Shown: positions 17,226-24,925 of the stretch, piece after piece
How positions within the stretch are numbered: the stretch's first letter is position 1
How the letters are laid out: each line of letters starts with the position of its first letter
Made by a program: the position numbers and the translations under genes
The notes under the pieces: generated by a model
Told to the model about the DNA's origin: nothing
Databases searched by the model: none
Seen by the model: only the letters and a program-made list of their open reading frames with translations
Origin: an uncultured Thermoguttaceae bacterium
Lineage (GTDB): Bacteria > Planctomycetota > Planctomycetia > Pirellulales > Thermoguttaceae
Reading direction: 5' to 3'
Length of the DNA: 46,355 bases
NCBI GenBank assembly: GCA_934725735.1
Contig: CAKVCP010000005.1
Span: forward strand, 1-46,355

Positions 17226-18395
17226 ATGACGATAGCTGGTTTCGGGATGATGGGGTGCGTGCGCGCCGTCGCCTACGAAGCCGTTCAACGTTATTTTCCT
17301 GGCGGTTGTCCGGACAAGTACGAGCTTTACGAAGCTGTCGTACAACCCGGACAGGAAGAGGGCGCTAACGCCGCAGGTTGGAAGGCGACGATCGATTTGG
17401 CCGCAGCCCTGAGCAATCCTGAGGCGTGGGTCGTCGATATTTGTTTGCCGAACAGCATGCACAATGGAGCCGCGAAGATCGCTTTCGAAAATGGAAAGCA
17501 CGTCTTCTGTGAAAAGCCTCTCGCAGGAAACCTTCTAGACGCGTACAAGATGGCGGAGATTGCCGCGGCGCATCCGGACTAACTTGCTTCCGTCAATTTT
17601 ATTTATCGACTTGCTCCCGCCGCGATTTATGCGCGGAAGATTCTTCAGGAAGGTCGATTTGGCAAGGTGTTGGAGGTCGTTTGCTCGTATCCTCAGTCTT
17701 GGGGCGGCCCGGACACTCCATATAGCTGGCGTTTTGACGACGAAGGCGGCACGCTCGCCGACCTTGGAAGTCATGCGTTAGACATGCTCTATTTCCTGAC
17801 GGGCATGCGTCCGAGCGAAGTCATGGGACTTCAGACGACGCACATTTTGGAACGTAAAATTGAGAAGGAAAAAGTGGCGTTGAGTATCAAAGAGACGCGC
17901 CCTGAGCGCGTTGTCGAACACGACGGAGCCTACTGGTTCACCGTCAAAACCGACGACGCGACCGACGCTCTCTTCACTCTTCCTAACGGCGCGATCGGGT
18001 CGCTTCATTGCACCCGTAACGCGTGGGGAACTGAGAACTCGCACAACTTCGTTATCTACTGCGAACATGGCGTTCTCCGTTGGAACTACGACGATTTGAA
18101 CTATCTCGAAATCTACGACGCCAGAACGCCTGAGCGCGGTTGGGTTCGTATGCTTTGCGACCGCAAGGGATGCGCGTACTTCAACTTCGCCGACGGCCAT
18201 ATGGTCGGATATCGAGATTTGACCGTCTTCGCGTGCTATGCAAATCTGCGTAAGCTCTGCGGTCTTCCGGAGATCGCGCCGATTGCGACGTTCGCCGACG
18301 CGCTCGAAGTCGAACGCACAATCGCGGCGATTCGTCGTTCGTGGAAAGAACGTCGTTGGGTTAAACTCAGCGAAATCACTCGTCCTGAAGAATGA
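17226..18395 (+). pseudogene. Gfo/Idh/MocA oxidoreductase interrupted by one in-frame TAA
   Basis: The first of three tandem paralogues of the Gfo/Idh/MocA family, NAD(P)-dependent sugar or inositol oxidoreductases. The Rossmann motif AGFGMMG, HVFCEKPLAG, DLGSHALDMLYF and the C-terminal alpha/beta fold are all present in one frame, but codon 119 is TAA (17580-17582). At that position the paralogues have Leu or Ile in (PDLLNSV / PNIIDSV), so a single T-to-A change in a TTA Leu codon would explain it. The rest of the frame is clean and highly conserved, which points to a very recent loss, a sequencing error, or readthrough. AAAGGAG is at 17206-17212, 13 bp before the chosen ATG; an upstream ATG at 17190 is also in frame. 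A GTG at 17667 could restart translation, but its ribosome binding site is poor. Confidence 0.85.
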
Positions 18396-18429
18396 CAACG
18401 TTCCCTCGTCTTTGGATATATTGAAGGAG

Positions 18430-18453
18430 CCGACTCGAAAGGGTCGGTTTTTT
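18430..18453 (+). terminator. Intrinsic terminator after the interrupted oxidoreductase
   Basis: CCGAC (18430-18434) and GTCGG (18443-18447) form a short stem followed by TTTTTT. Confidence 0.7.
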
Positions 18454-18559
18454 ATTGATTTAGGGTAATCTATACTCTTGTAGCGCCTCCAAACTGGGAG
18501 TTAATCCTGTTTTTTAGGAGATTTTAGTAAAATATTTTTACACAAATAAAATCTAACTC

Positions 18560-18588
18560 TTGAATTGTCTGGTTTTAGTGATTAAAAT
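18560..18588 (+). promoter_or_regulatory. Probable promoter of the second oxidoreductase
   Basis: TTGAAT (18560-18565), 17-bp spacer, TAAAAT (18583-18588). Confidence 0.5.
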
Positions 18589-18737
18589 AATCGCGTCGGA
18601 TACGGGCGCCACGCTGTTCCGACGTCGCGCATTCTTTCGGAGCGATTGAGAAGCGCGTTGAGACACGTCGGCGTTTGACGTCGCGGCCTCCCTATTAGCT
18701 CGGGGCGCCGTTAAGGATTTTTAGGAGATATTTGCTG

Positions 18738-19922
18738 ATGACTAAAGAGTGTAATGTTTCGATTCTTGGTTATGGTATGATGGGGTTGGTTCGCGCGGTT
18801 GCTTATGAAGCCGTCATGCGTTATTATCCCAGCTGCCCCGTGAAGCCTGTTTTGAACGAAGCCTACTGCTACACCGACGGTGAAGCTGAAGCCGCTGCCG
18901 CGTCCGGATGGAAGGCGAATCGCGATCTGGACAAGACGATCGAGAATCCGAACACCGATTACATCGACGTTTGCTTGCCCAACAAGCTTCACTGCATGGC
19001 CGTTTTGAAGGCTCTTGCCGCCGGTAAGCATGTTTTCTGCGAAAAGCCCCTTTCCGTTACCGTCGAAGAAGCCCACCAGATGGTCGAAGCTCTCGCCGAA
19101 GCGAGGAAATCGAATCCCAATATCATCGACTCTGTCAACTTCATCTATCGCCGCGTCCCTGCGAACGTCTTCGTTCGTAAGCTCGTCAAAGAAAATCGTT
19201 TCGGCAAGCTGCTTGAAGTCCATAGCTTCTACAATCAATCTTGGGGCGGTCCGGAGACCCCTTGGAGCTGGCGTTTTGGACCTGAAGGCGGCACCCTTGG
19301 CGACCTCGGCAGCCACGCTCTCGATATGCTCTACTTCACCACGGGCCTTCGTCCTGTCGATCTCTGCGCGATGCAGACGACGCACATCAAGAAGCGATAC
19401 CTTCCCGAGACTGTCGGTTCCGACCTCGCCGCTCGCTATGGCGACAAGAAGACCAACAACGAAGGTCGTCCGATGAAAGACGTCGAGACCGACGACGCGA
19501 CTCGCGTTCTCTTCACCCTCGACGGCGGCGCGATCGGTTCTCTCGAATGCACCCGTAACGCTTGGGGTACCGAAAACACCCACGGCTATGAACTCTACTT
19601 CGAAAACGGCGCGATCCGCTGGAATTACGACGACCTTAACTACGTCGGACTCTACGACGCCACGACGCCTGAACGCGGTTGGTCTCGCGTCCTCTGCAAT
19701 CGCGGCGGATTCGCGTATCCTTCCTTCGCCGACGGCCACATGTTCGGTTATCGCGACCTGACGGTCAACGCGTGCTATGAGAACATGCTCAAGATCGCCG
19801 GCGCCGAAGAAGTCGCTCCTGTCGCGACCTTCGAAGACGCGCTCAACGTTGAACGCACCATCGAAGCGATTCGTAAGTCTTGGAACGAACGCAAGTGGGT
19901 TTCCTTGAGCGAAATTGCGTGA
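18738..19922 (+). CDS. Gfo/Idh/MocA family oxidoreductase (second paralogue)
   Basis: A 394-aa NAD(P)-dependent oxidoreductase. The Rossmann motif is ILGYGMMG near residues 9-16, the hallmark EKP is in HVFCEKPLSV, and the substrate-domain motif is GTLGDLGSHALDMLYF. An ESEQ-like segment ETVGSDLAARYGDKKTNNEG (near residue 237) is longer here than in the first paralogue. ATG 18738 is 10 bp after AGGAG (18723-18727). Codon use is strongly C-ending compared with its neighbours, as in a highly expressed gene. The substrate is unknown; sugars, inositols or their acids are typical. It has its own promoter and terminator. Confidence 0.9.
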   Translation: MTKECNVSILGYGMMGLVRAVAYEAVMRYYPSCPVKPVLNEAYCYTDGEAEAAAASGWKANRDLDKTIENPNTDYIDVCLPNKLHCMAVLKALAAGKHVFCEKPLSVTVEEAHQMVEALAEARKSNPNIIDSVNFIYRRVPANVFVRKLVKENRFGKLLEVHSFYNQSWGGPETPWSWRFGPEGGTLGDLGSHALDMLYFTTGLRPVDLCAMQTTHIKKRYLPETVGSDLAARYGDKKTNNEGRPMKDVETDDATRVLFTLDGGAIGSLECTRNAWGTENTHGYELYFENGAIRWNYDDLNYVGLYDATTPERGWSRVLCNRGGFAYPSFADGHMFGYRDLTVNACYENMLKIAGAEEVAPVATFEDALNVERTIEAIRKSWNERKWVSLSEIA

Positions 19923-19973
19923 TTTACGCTGATTGATCGACGCGCGCGGTCCGAATGATCGCGCCAAAATACG

Positions 19974-20007
19974 ACGGTCGACGCGAGCGGGCGTCGACCG
20001 TTCTTTA
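19974..20007 (+). terminator. Intrinsic terminator after the second oxidoreductase
   Basis: A perfect 11-bp stem ACGGTCGACGC (19974-19984) / GCGTCGACCGT (19991-20001), followed by TCTTTAT. Confidence 0.8.
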
Positions 20008-20042
20008 TACAATCCTCTACTAGACTTATGGATGGCGACGTT

Positions 20043-21194
20043 ATGAAAGAATTGGCTGTTTCTATTTTAGGTTTGGGAATGATGGGACGCGCGCGTTCTG
20101 TCGCTTACGATAATTTGACGCGCTTGTATCCAGATTGCCCGATTAAGCCGGTTCTGAGTCAAGCGTTCGTCTTGCCCAATGAAGTCGACGCGGCGAATTC
20201 GTTAGGTTGGCGCGCTAATACGAACATGCGCTCCGTTCTCTACGCCGACGATACGGATTACGTCGATATTTGTCTTCCGAACGCGATGCATTACGCCGCG
20301 ACGATGATGGCGCTCGACGCGGGGAAGCATGTCTTTTGTGAAAAACCTCTTGCGATATCCTTGAATGAAGCGCGGGAAATGGCGGAGGCCGCCGAGGCGC
20401 GACCCGACCTCTTAAACTCCGTGCACTATACTTATCGTCGCGTCCCCGCCAACGTCTTCGCGCGCCAACTCGTGCGACAAAACCGTTTTGGGCGTCTGCT
20501 TGAAGCGCGAAGCTATTACAATCAACATTGGGGCGTCGGCGGCAACTGGGGCGGTTGGCGTTTCGATTCCAAGGCCGGGGGCGGCACGGTGGGCGACTTA
20601 GGTTCCCATGCGATCGACATGCTCTATTTCGTGACGGGTAAACGCCCCGAGCGCCTTTGCTCGATGCAGTTCACGCACGTGAACGAACGCGTTTTTACCG
20701 TCGATTACACGAAGGAAGACGGCACGGTCGAAAAGAAACAGGAGCTGCGCAAAGTCGAGGTCGACGACGCGACGCGCGTGATGTATTATCTTCCCGACGG
20801 AGCGGTCGGCACGTTGTCGTGCACGCGCTACGCTCAGGGAACCGAGAATACGCAAGGCTATGAATTTTGGTTCGAACACGGCGCGATTCGTTGGTGCTAC
20901 GACGATCTCGATTATCTTGAAATCTACGATTCCGCCGATCCGCAGCGCGGGTGGAAGCGCGTCCTTTGCAGTAAGAACGGCTTTGCGTATCAGGACACGC
21001 TGGATAATCCTGACGTCGGGTATCGCGATCTTCTTTCCGCAGGCTGTTACGAGAATATGCGCGCGATCGCAAAGATCGATCCCGTCGCGCCGATCGCGTC
21101 TTTCCGCGACGCATACGACGTCGACCGAACGCTCGAAGCGATACGCCTTTCCGCGGAGAATGAAGCTTGGATTAGACTTGACGAAGTGAAATGA
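20043..21194 (+). CDS. Gfo/Idh/MocA family oxidoreductase (third paralogue)
   Basis: A 383-aa paralogue of the previous two, with ILGLGMMG, HVFCEKPLAI and GTVGDLGSHAIDMLYF. It differs most in the substrate domain (HWGVGGNWGGWRF against SWGGPETPWSWRF), so it may act on a related but different sugar. ATG 20043 is preceded by GGATGG; the ATG at 20028 has no ribosome binding site. The preceding terminator indicates separate transcription, and TATACAAT near 20005 could be its -10 region. Confidence 0.9.
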   Translation: MKELAVSILGLGMMGRARSVAYDNLTRLYPDCPIKPVLSQAFVLPNEVDAANSLGWRANTNMRSVLYADDTDYVDICLPNAMHYAATMMALDAGKHVFCEKPLAISLNEAREMAEAAEARPDLLNSVHYTYRRVPANVFARQLVRQNRFGRLLEARSYYNQHWGVGGNWGGWRFDSKAGGGTVGDLGSHAIDMLYFVTGKRPERLCSMQFTHVNERVFTVDYTKEDGTVEKKQELRKVEVDDATRVMYYLPDGAVGTLSCTRYAQGTENTQGYEFWFEHGAIRWCYDDLDYLEIYDSADPQRGWKRVLCSKNGFAYQDTLDNPDVGYRDLLSAGCYENMRAIAKIDPVAPIASFRDAYDVDRTLEAIRLSAENEAWIRLDEVK

Positions 21195-21198
21195 CGCG

Positions 21199-21224
21199 GT
21201 AACTTAACATTGAAGTTAAGTTAC
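21199..21224 (+). terminator. Hairpin after the third oxidoreductase
   Basis: A perfect 10-bp inverted repeat GTAACTTAAC / GTTAAGTTAC with a 6-nt loop, 5 bp past the stop. The following sequence has only a short CCCTTTT tract, so termination is less certain. Confidence 0.5.
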
Positions 21225-21253
21225 GACGCCCTTTTAGAGAGAGTTATTACCGA

Positions 21254-22255
21254 ATGGCAGCAAATCTTACCCCTCAATATTTACGAGCTGAAGAAGAGTA
21301 TCGACGCGCGCAAACTCCGGAAGAAGAGTTGCGCTGGCTTCAGGTGATGTTTGCGGAGATCCCGAAGCATAAAGCGAGCGAGAAGATGCAAGTTATGCTC
21401 AAGACGAAGATCTCTGAAGTCAAAAAGGAGATTGAAGCGTCGAAGGGATCGAGTAAGAAGGTTGGCAAATCGGTCAAGATTCCGCGTCAAGGCGCGGGGA
21501 CATGCGTTATTATCGGCGGACCGAACGCGGGTAAAAGTCAGCTTTTGACCTTCTTTACGAAGGCGAAGCCGGAAGTTGCGCCGTATCCCTTTACGACGCA
21601 GACGGCGACTCCGGGGATGATGCAGTGGCAAGACGTTTACGTTCAGTTAGTCGACACGCCGCCGATAACCCCCGATTTCTTTGAATCGTACCTCTATGGG
21701 TATATTCGCGGCGCGGAGCTTGTTCTTCTTCTTGTCGATCCTACCTCCGACAACGGAATCCAGGAGTGTCAGGACGTTTTGGATCGTTTGCAGAACACGA
21801 AAACGCGTTTGGCGGCGGAATCGGGACTCGACGAGGACGACGTCGGGCTTTCCTACACGAAAACCTATCTTGTTCCCACGCATTGCGATTCCCCCGATTT
21901 CAACGACTGCATGGAGCTTTTCCACGAATTCTGTAAGACGCCCTTCCGCGAATTCCCGATTTCCGCGACGGAAGGGACTGGAACTGAGGAGTTGCGCAAC
22001 GCGATTTACGAAGCGATGAACGTCGTGCGCGTTTATACGAAGTCTCCGACGCAAAAGCAGGCGGATATGGACAAGCCCTTCACGCTGCGTACGGGTAGCA
22101 ACGTCTTCGATCTGTGCGATCAGATCCATAAAGATTACGCGTCGCGTTTTAAGTTTGCGCGCGTTTGGGGCGCGAACGTTCACGACGGCACGGTCGTGAA
22201 GGGGGATTACGTCGTGAGCGACGGGGACGTGGTCGAGATTAACGTCGCGCCGTGA
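21254..22255 (+). CDS. DRG/Obg-like GTPase with TGS domain and degenerate G4 motif
   Basis: A 333-aa P-loop GTPase of the DRG type. A helical N-terminal region (1-80) is followed by G1 GGPNAGKS (88-95), G2 PYPFTTQTATPG, G3 DTPP at 134-137, and a C-terminal TGS domain (about 270-333, ending VVSDGDVVEINVA). At G4, where GTPases have NKxD, the sequence is PTHCD (208-212): the Asp is kept but Asn and Lys are missing, so guanine specificity may be weakened. G5 is ISATEGTG. DRG/Obg relatives bind ribosomes; a translation-related role is likely but not proven. GAGAGAG precedes the ATG. Confidence 0.85.
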   Translation: MAANLTPQYLRAEEEYRRAQTPEEELRWLQVMFAEIPKHKASEKMQVMLKTKISEVKKEIEASKGSSKKVGKSVKIPRQGAGTCVIIGGPNAGKSQLLTFFTKAKPEVAPYPFTTQTATPGMMQWQDVYVQLVDTPPITPDFFESYLYGYIRGAELVLLLVDPTSDNGIQECQDVLDRLQNTKTRLAAESGLDEDDVGLSYTKTYLVPTHCDSPDFNDCMELFHEFCKTPFREFPISATEGTGTEELRNAIYEAMNVVRVYTKSPTQKQADMDKPFTLRTGSNVFDLCDQIHKDYASRFKFARVWGANVHDGTVVKGDYVVSDGDVVEINVAP

Positions 22256-22279
22256 CGCTTAAGATGAAGCGATGGGTAT

Positions 22280-22320
22280 AAAAAAGGACGCGTTTCCGAA
22301 TTAGGACGCGTCCTTTTTAT
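22280..22320. terminator. Bidirectional terminator between the GTPase and ADP-ribosylglycohydrolase genes
   Basis: AAAAAGGACGCG pairs with CGCGTCCTTTTT, with A-run and T-run flanks. Confidence 0.88.
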
Positions 22321-22357
22321 TTTCCTTGGGAGTGTTTGTCAGACGTTGTCGCGCGAA

Positions 22358-23431
22358 TTATAAGGGTTCGTATCGCGTCGCGACGTCGGGACGAGACATG
22401 GGGAGGTCGGAGACGGTCGACGCGATAAATAAATCTTCCGCGACGCAATCGATCAGCGCACGACACTCCAGGTTCTGGATATATTTTGCCGGAATTGCGC
22501 TCGCGCCTAATTTCGCGCCGAGAATATTCCCCGCGATCGCGCCGGTGGAGTCGCTGTCTCCCGAGTGATTGACGGCGGCGACGATCGCGCGTTCAAAGTC
22601 GTTTTCATGACGAATCGCGGCGTAAAGCGCGATAGCAAGCGCTTCGTCGCCGACCCATCCTTCTCCGAGTTGATTGATCGCGTCGACGTCCTCTGATCGC
22701 GCCTGACGCGCAAGGTCTACGGCTTTGTTGAGAAGATTGAAGAACGCGTCTCGTTTAGGGGAGGGGGAGAAGAGACGCGCGATCGCGTCGATTGACTCGC
22801 GCGTCGCTTCGGTGACGGACAAGCCCGGACGATTCGCGAGATTATGAACGATGTAAGTCAGTGCCGCCGCAGGAAGATATCCAAGTTCGTGCGAGTGCGT
22901 GAGCGCCGCAGATTCCGCGCCAATGATTGTTGCGAAGTCGCTCGCGTCTTCGGAGAAAAGAAGTCCGATCGGCGCCACGCGCATGACCCCGCCGCATCCG
23001 CAGCTATCGTTGATCGGCGTGTTGAGGGAGCCGAGTTGCGTTCTAGAAAGCGAATCGAGACACGTATTTCCGGGCGCTCGACGATCCGTCATTCCAGGGA
23101 CGCCGAATAACCAATGATTTCCCTCCTGTTCTTCTATTTGGCCCAGAAACCATATGCGATAGGCGCGCCCTATTTCTTCGACATAATTTTCTTTCTTGGC
23201 GTCTTTCCTGTGTCTGACCTTAGTCGCTAGGAGCCCAAAGGCTGTGGCCAACGTCATCTGCGTGTCGTCGGAGATCAGCGCCTGGCCACGATATAGCTCA
23301 AAGTCTGTAATACCGTTCGAACCGTACTTTTGGGTTATTTTTTTGTAAGACAAGAATTCCACCGCATATCCAAGCGCGTCGCCAATTGCTCCGCCGAGGA
23401 GACAGCCGCGATACTGGTCGAGGTTTTTCAT
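22358..23431 (-). CDS. ADP-ribosylglycohydrolase family protein
   Basis: A 357-aa member of the DraG/ARH family, which removes ADP-ribose from proteins or small molecules using two Mg ions. Metal-binding motifs are visible: SDDTQM near residue 54 and HSGDSDSTGAIAGN near residue 295, with the N-terminal GCLLGGAIGDALG glycine-rich segment. The ATG at 23431 is 8 bp from AGGA; the open frame reaches 23485 but lacks a better start. No ADP-ribosyltransferase is seen nearby, so a DraT/DraG or toxin-antitoxin pair cannot be claimed. Confidence 0.9.
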   Translation of the reverse strand: MKNLDQYRGCLLGGAIGDALGYAVEFLSYKKITQKYGSNGITDFELYRGQALISDDTQMTLATAFGLLATKVRHRKDAKKENYVEEIGRAYRIWFLGQIEEQEGNHWLFGVPGMTDRRAPGNTCLDSLSRTQLGSLNTPINDSCGCGGVMRVAPIGLLFSEDASDFATIIGAESAALTHSHELGYLPAAALTYIVHNLANRPGLSVTEATRESIDAIARLFSPSPKRDAFFNLLNKAVDLARQARSEDVDAINQLGEGWVGDEALAIALYAAIRHENDFERAIVAAVNHSGDSDSTGAIAGNILGAKLGASAIPAKYIQNLECRALIDCVAEDLFIASTVSDLPMSRPDVATRYEPL

Positions 23432-23485
23432 AGCTACAGTCCTGTGTTGAGAAGAATTTACGGATAAAAATTTCAAAGAACGCAA

Positions 23486-23863
23486 GAGAAGAAGGGCGTC
23501 CTGACAGTACTATTATAGCGATAATTGGTTTCAGGGATAGAGAAATGCCGATACGCCAAGATAGAGAGATAGAAAGAACCTATTTCTTTTGAGTTTTAGT
23601 GAAGAGGAGGGAAATCGTCGTCCGATAAATAACGCAGGATATCAAAGATTCATACACAAGCATGGATCGTTCGGCTGGCGTTAAGGATGACGACTACCGT
23701 AAGTAACCTAAAATAAAGGAGGCGAGCCTCTTGGCTTTTCGGCATGAGAAGTCTAGACGTCGTCGAACGAAGTCCGATATCGTAAGATATGCGTGACAAA
23801 GACGTTCCGACGTTGCAGTCTTAACCTGTCGACGTCTCAGAGTCATGACGTAAAGGATTAGAA
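23486..23863. other. Divergent intergenic region without a gene
   Basis: A perfect minus-strand TATAAT (complement of 23512-23517) probably belongs to the ADP-ribosylglycohydrolase gene; its -35 is not convincing. No hairpin, repeat or small gene was recognised in the remaining 300 bp. Confidence 0.4.
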
Positions 23864-24106
23864 ATGAAATCGATCGAATGCAAAGGACGCGTTTTTTTCG
23901 GCGTTCTCGCTCTTTCAGCGTTGATGATCGCTCCGCTTGTCGGTTGTCAGGTCACGCGCAATGGCCAGACGTTGCCGAGCCCCTATTATCTGGACGACGA
24001 TATTCAATATCATCCGTCTGGAACAGAATTCCAGTATCAGCAGGAAGTTGATCACATGAATGCGATCAATGCGGAACGCGCTGCGGCTGCTAATGGTCAG
24101 TATTGA
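23864..24106 (+). CDS. Small planctomycete-type lipoprotein
   Basis: An 80-aa protein with a lipoprotein signal: hydrophobic segment VFFGVLALSALMIAPLVG and lipobox LVGC, so Cys28 would be lipidated. The mature part, TRNGQTLPSPYYLDDDIQYH and following, resembles short secreted proteins that I associate with planctomycetes, where a LPSxxYLxDDxQY pattern recurs. The function is unknown. AAAGGA precedes the ATG. It is a single-gene unit followed by a strong terminator. Confidence 0.8.
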   Translation: MKSIECKGRVFFGVLALSALMIAPLVGCQVTRNGQTLPSPYYLDDDIQYHPSGTEFQYQQEVDHMNAINAERAAAANGQY

Positions 24107-24208
24107 TATTGACGCGCTGGTCTAAACCGTTGGGAAACGTTGAAAAACGAGTCCAAACGTCTGACTCAGGGAAAAGCTTTTAGGTTTTGGCTTTTGACGA
24201 TATATGGG

Positions 24209-24253
24209 AACTCTGTCGTTCGCGAAGATTCGCGAATGGCGGAGTTTTTTTCT
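24209..24253 (+). terminator. Intrinsic terminator after the small lipoprotein
   Basis: AACTC...GAGTT closes an inner TTCGCGA/TCGCGAA stem and is followed by TTTTTTTCTTTTTT. Confidence 0.82.
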
Positions 24254-24270
24254 TTTTTCCTCTCAATCTC

Positions 24271-24308
24271 TTCAAATAACGTTCTTTTACCGCTATACTA
24301 GGTAAAAG
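24271..24308 (+). promoter_or_regulatory. Promoter with its -10 box inside a perfect inverted repeat
   Basis: TTCAAA (24271-24276), 17-bp spacer, TATACT (24294-24299). The perfect 8-bp inverted repeat CTTTTACC (24284-24291) / GGTAAAAG (24301-24308) brackets the -10 box, a good position for an operator. The gene starts about 40 bp downstream. Confidence 0.5.
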
Positions 24309-24346
24309 AGTCGCAATAGACTCGGTTGATTGTTACGGAGAGTTGG

Positions 24347-24883
24347 ATGGAAGAATTGATGAACGCGCAGTGGCCAGAGGATCCCTCTGTGCGGTTTTGG
24401 TTGGTGCAAATCGTTTTCTGGACTGGATATTCGTTCATTGTTGGAGTAATCGGGACGGCTCCGTTTCGAAGCACAAGGTTTCGTCAATCGACCTGGTCGT
24501 CTTTTGTTCTAGGAGCCGTTGGACTCATGTGCGCGTTTGTCTCGCAGTTTCTTTTTGATCTCGACAAACAGCTCGATATGATCGGACCGTACGTTTTCGT
24601 CTTTTCGATTCTCGCCGTAGCGATTTCGACCGTCGCGGTCGGCGTCTTCTCGATCGTCTTTCCGCAAGAGGAATACGACGACGATCGCGATAGTTATCCA
24701 GAGGAAAGAATACGTCGCGTTAGGGAACGCGTCGAGCCGAGCGAATATCCTCCTAGACAGACGTATTACGTTCAGGAGGACGACGAATACGATGAACTCG
24801 CGTCTCGCGAACAACATGTCCCTCGCGATTATCCGCCTCAACAGCGTTCTGCCGCGCGTCCTGTGCGTCGAAGGATGAGATAA
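24347..24883 (+). CDS. Hypothetical membrane protein with charged C-terminal tail
   Basis: A 178-aa protein not recognised as a known family. Three probable membrane helices (FWLVQIVFWTGYSFIVGVIG, SFVLGAVGLMCAFVSQFLF and VFVFSILAVAISTVAVGVFSIVF) are followed by about 65 hydrophilic residues rich in Asp, Glu, Arg, Tyr and Pro, ending in ARPVRRRMR. ATG 24347 is 6 bp after GGAG (24337-24340); an upstream TTG in frame is less likely. It may share the promoter with the SGNH hydrolase 42 bp downstream. Confidence 0.7.
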   Translation: MEELMNAQWPEDPSVRFWLVQIVFWTGYSFIVGVIGTAPFRSTRFRQSTWSSFVLGAVGLMCAFVSQFLFDLDKQLDMIGPYVFVFSILAVAISTVAVGVFSIVFPQEEYDDDRDSYPEERIRRVRERVEPSEYPPRQTYYVQEDDEYDELASREQHVPRDYPPQQRSAARPVRRRMR

Positions 24884-24925
24884 TTGAAACGCCAATTGGC
24901 AATTTTGTGAAGGAGATAAGATTCG

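Larger units (their letters stand above)
18396..18737 (+). other. Intergenic region between the first and second oxidoreductase genes
   Basis: About 340 bp without a gene. It contains the terminator at 18430-18453 and a promoter at 18560-18588, which leaves a leader of about 145 nt with GC-rich short repeats and no recognised riboswitch. Confidence 0.5.

Noticed and set aside
22358..23431. DraT/DraG or ADP-ribosylation toxin-antitoxin pair
   Set aside because: No ADP-ribosyltransferase is encoded next to the glycohydrolase.
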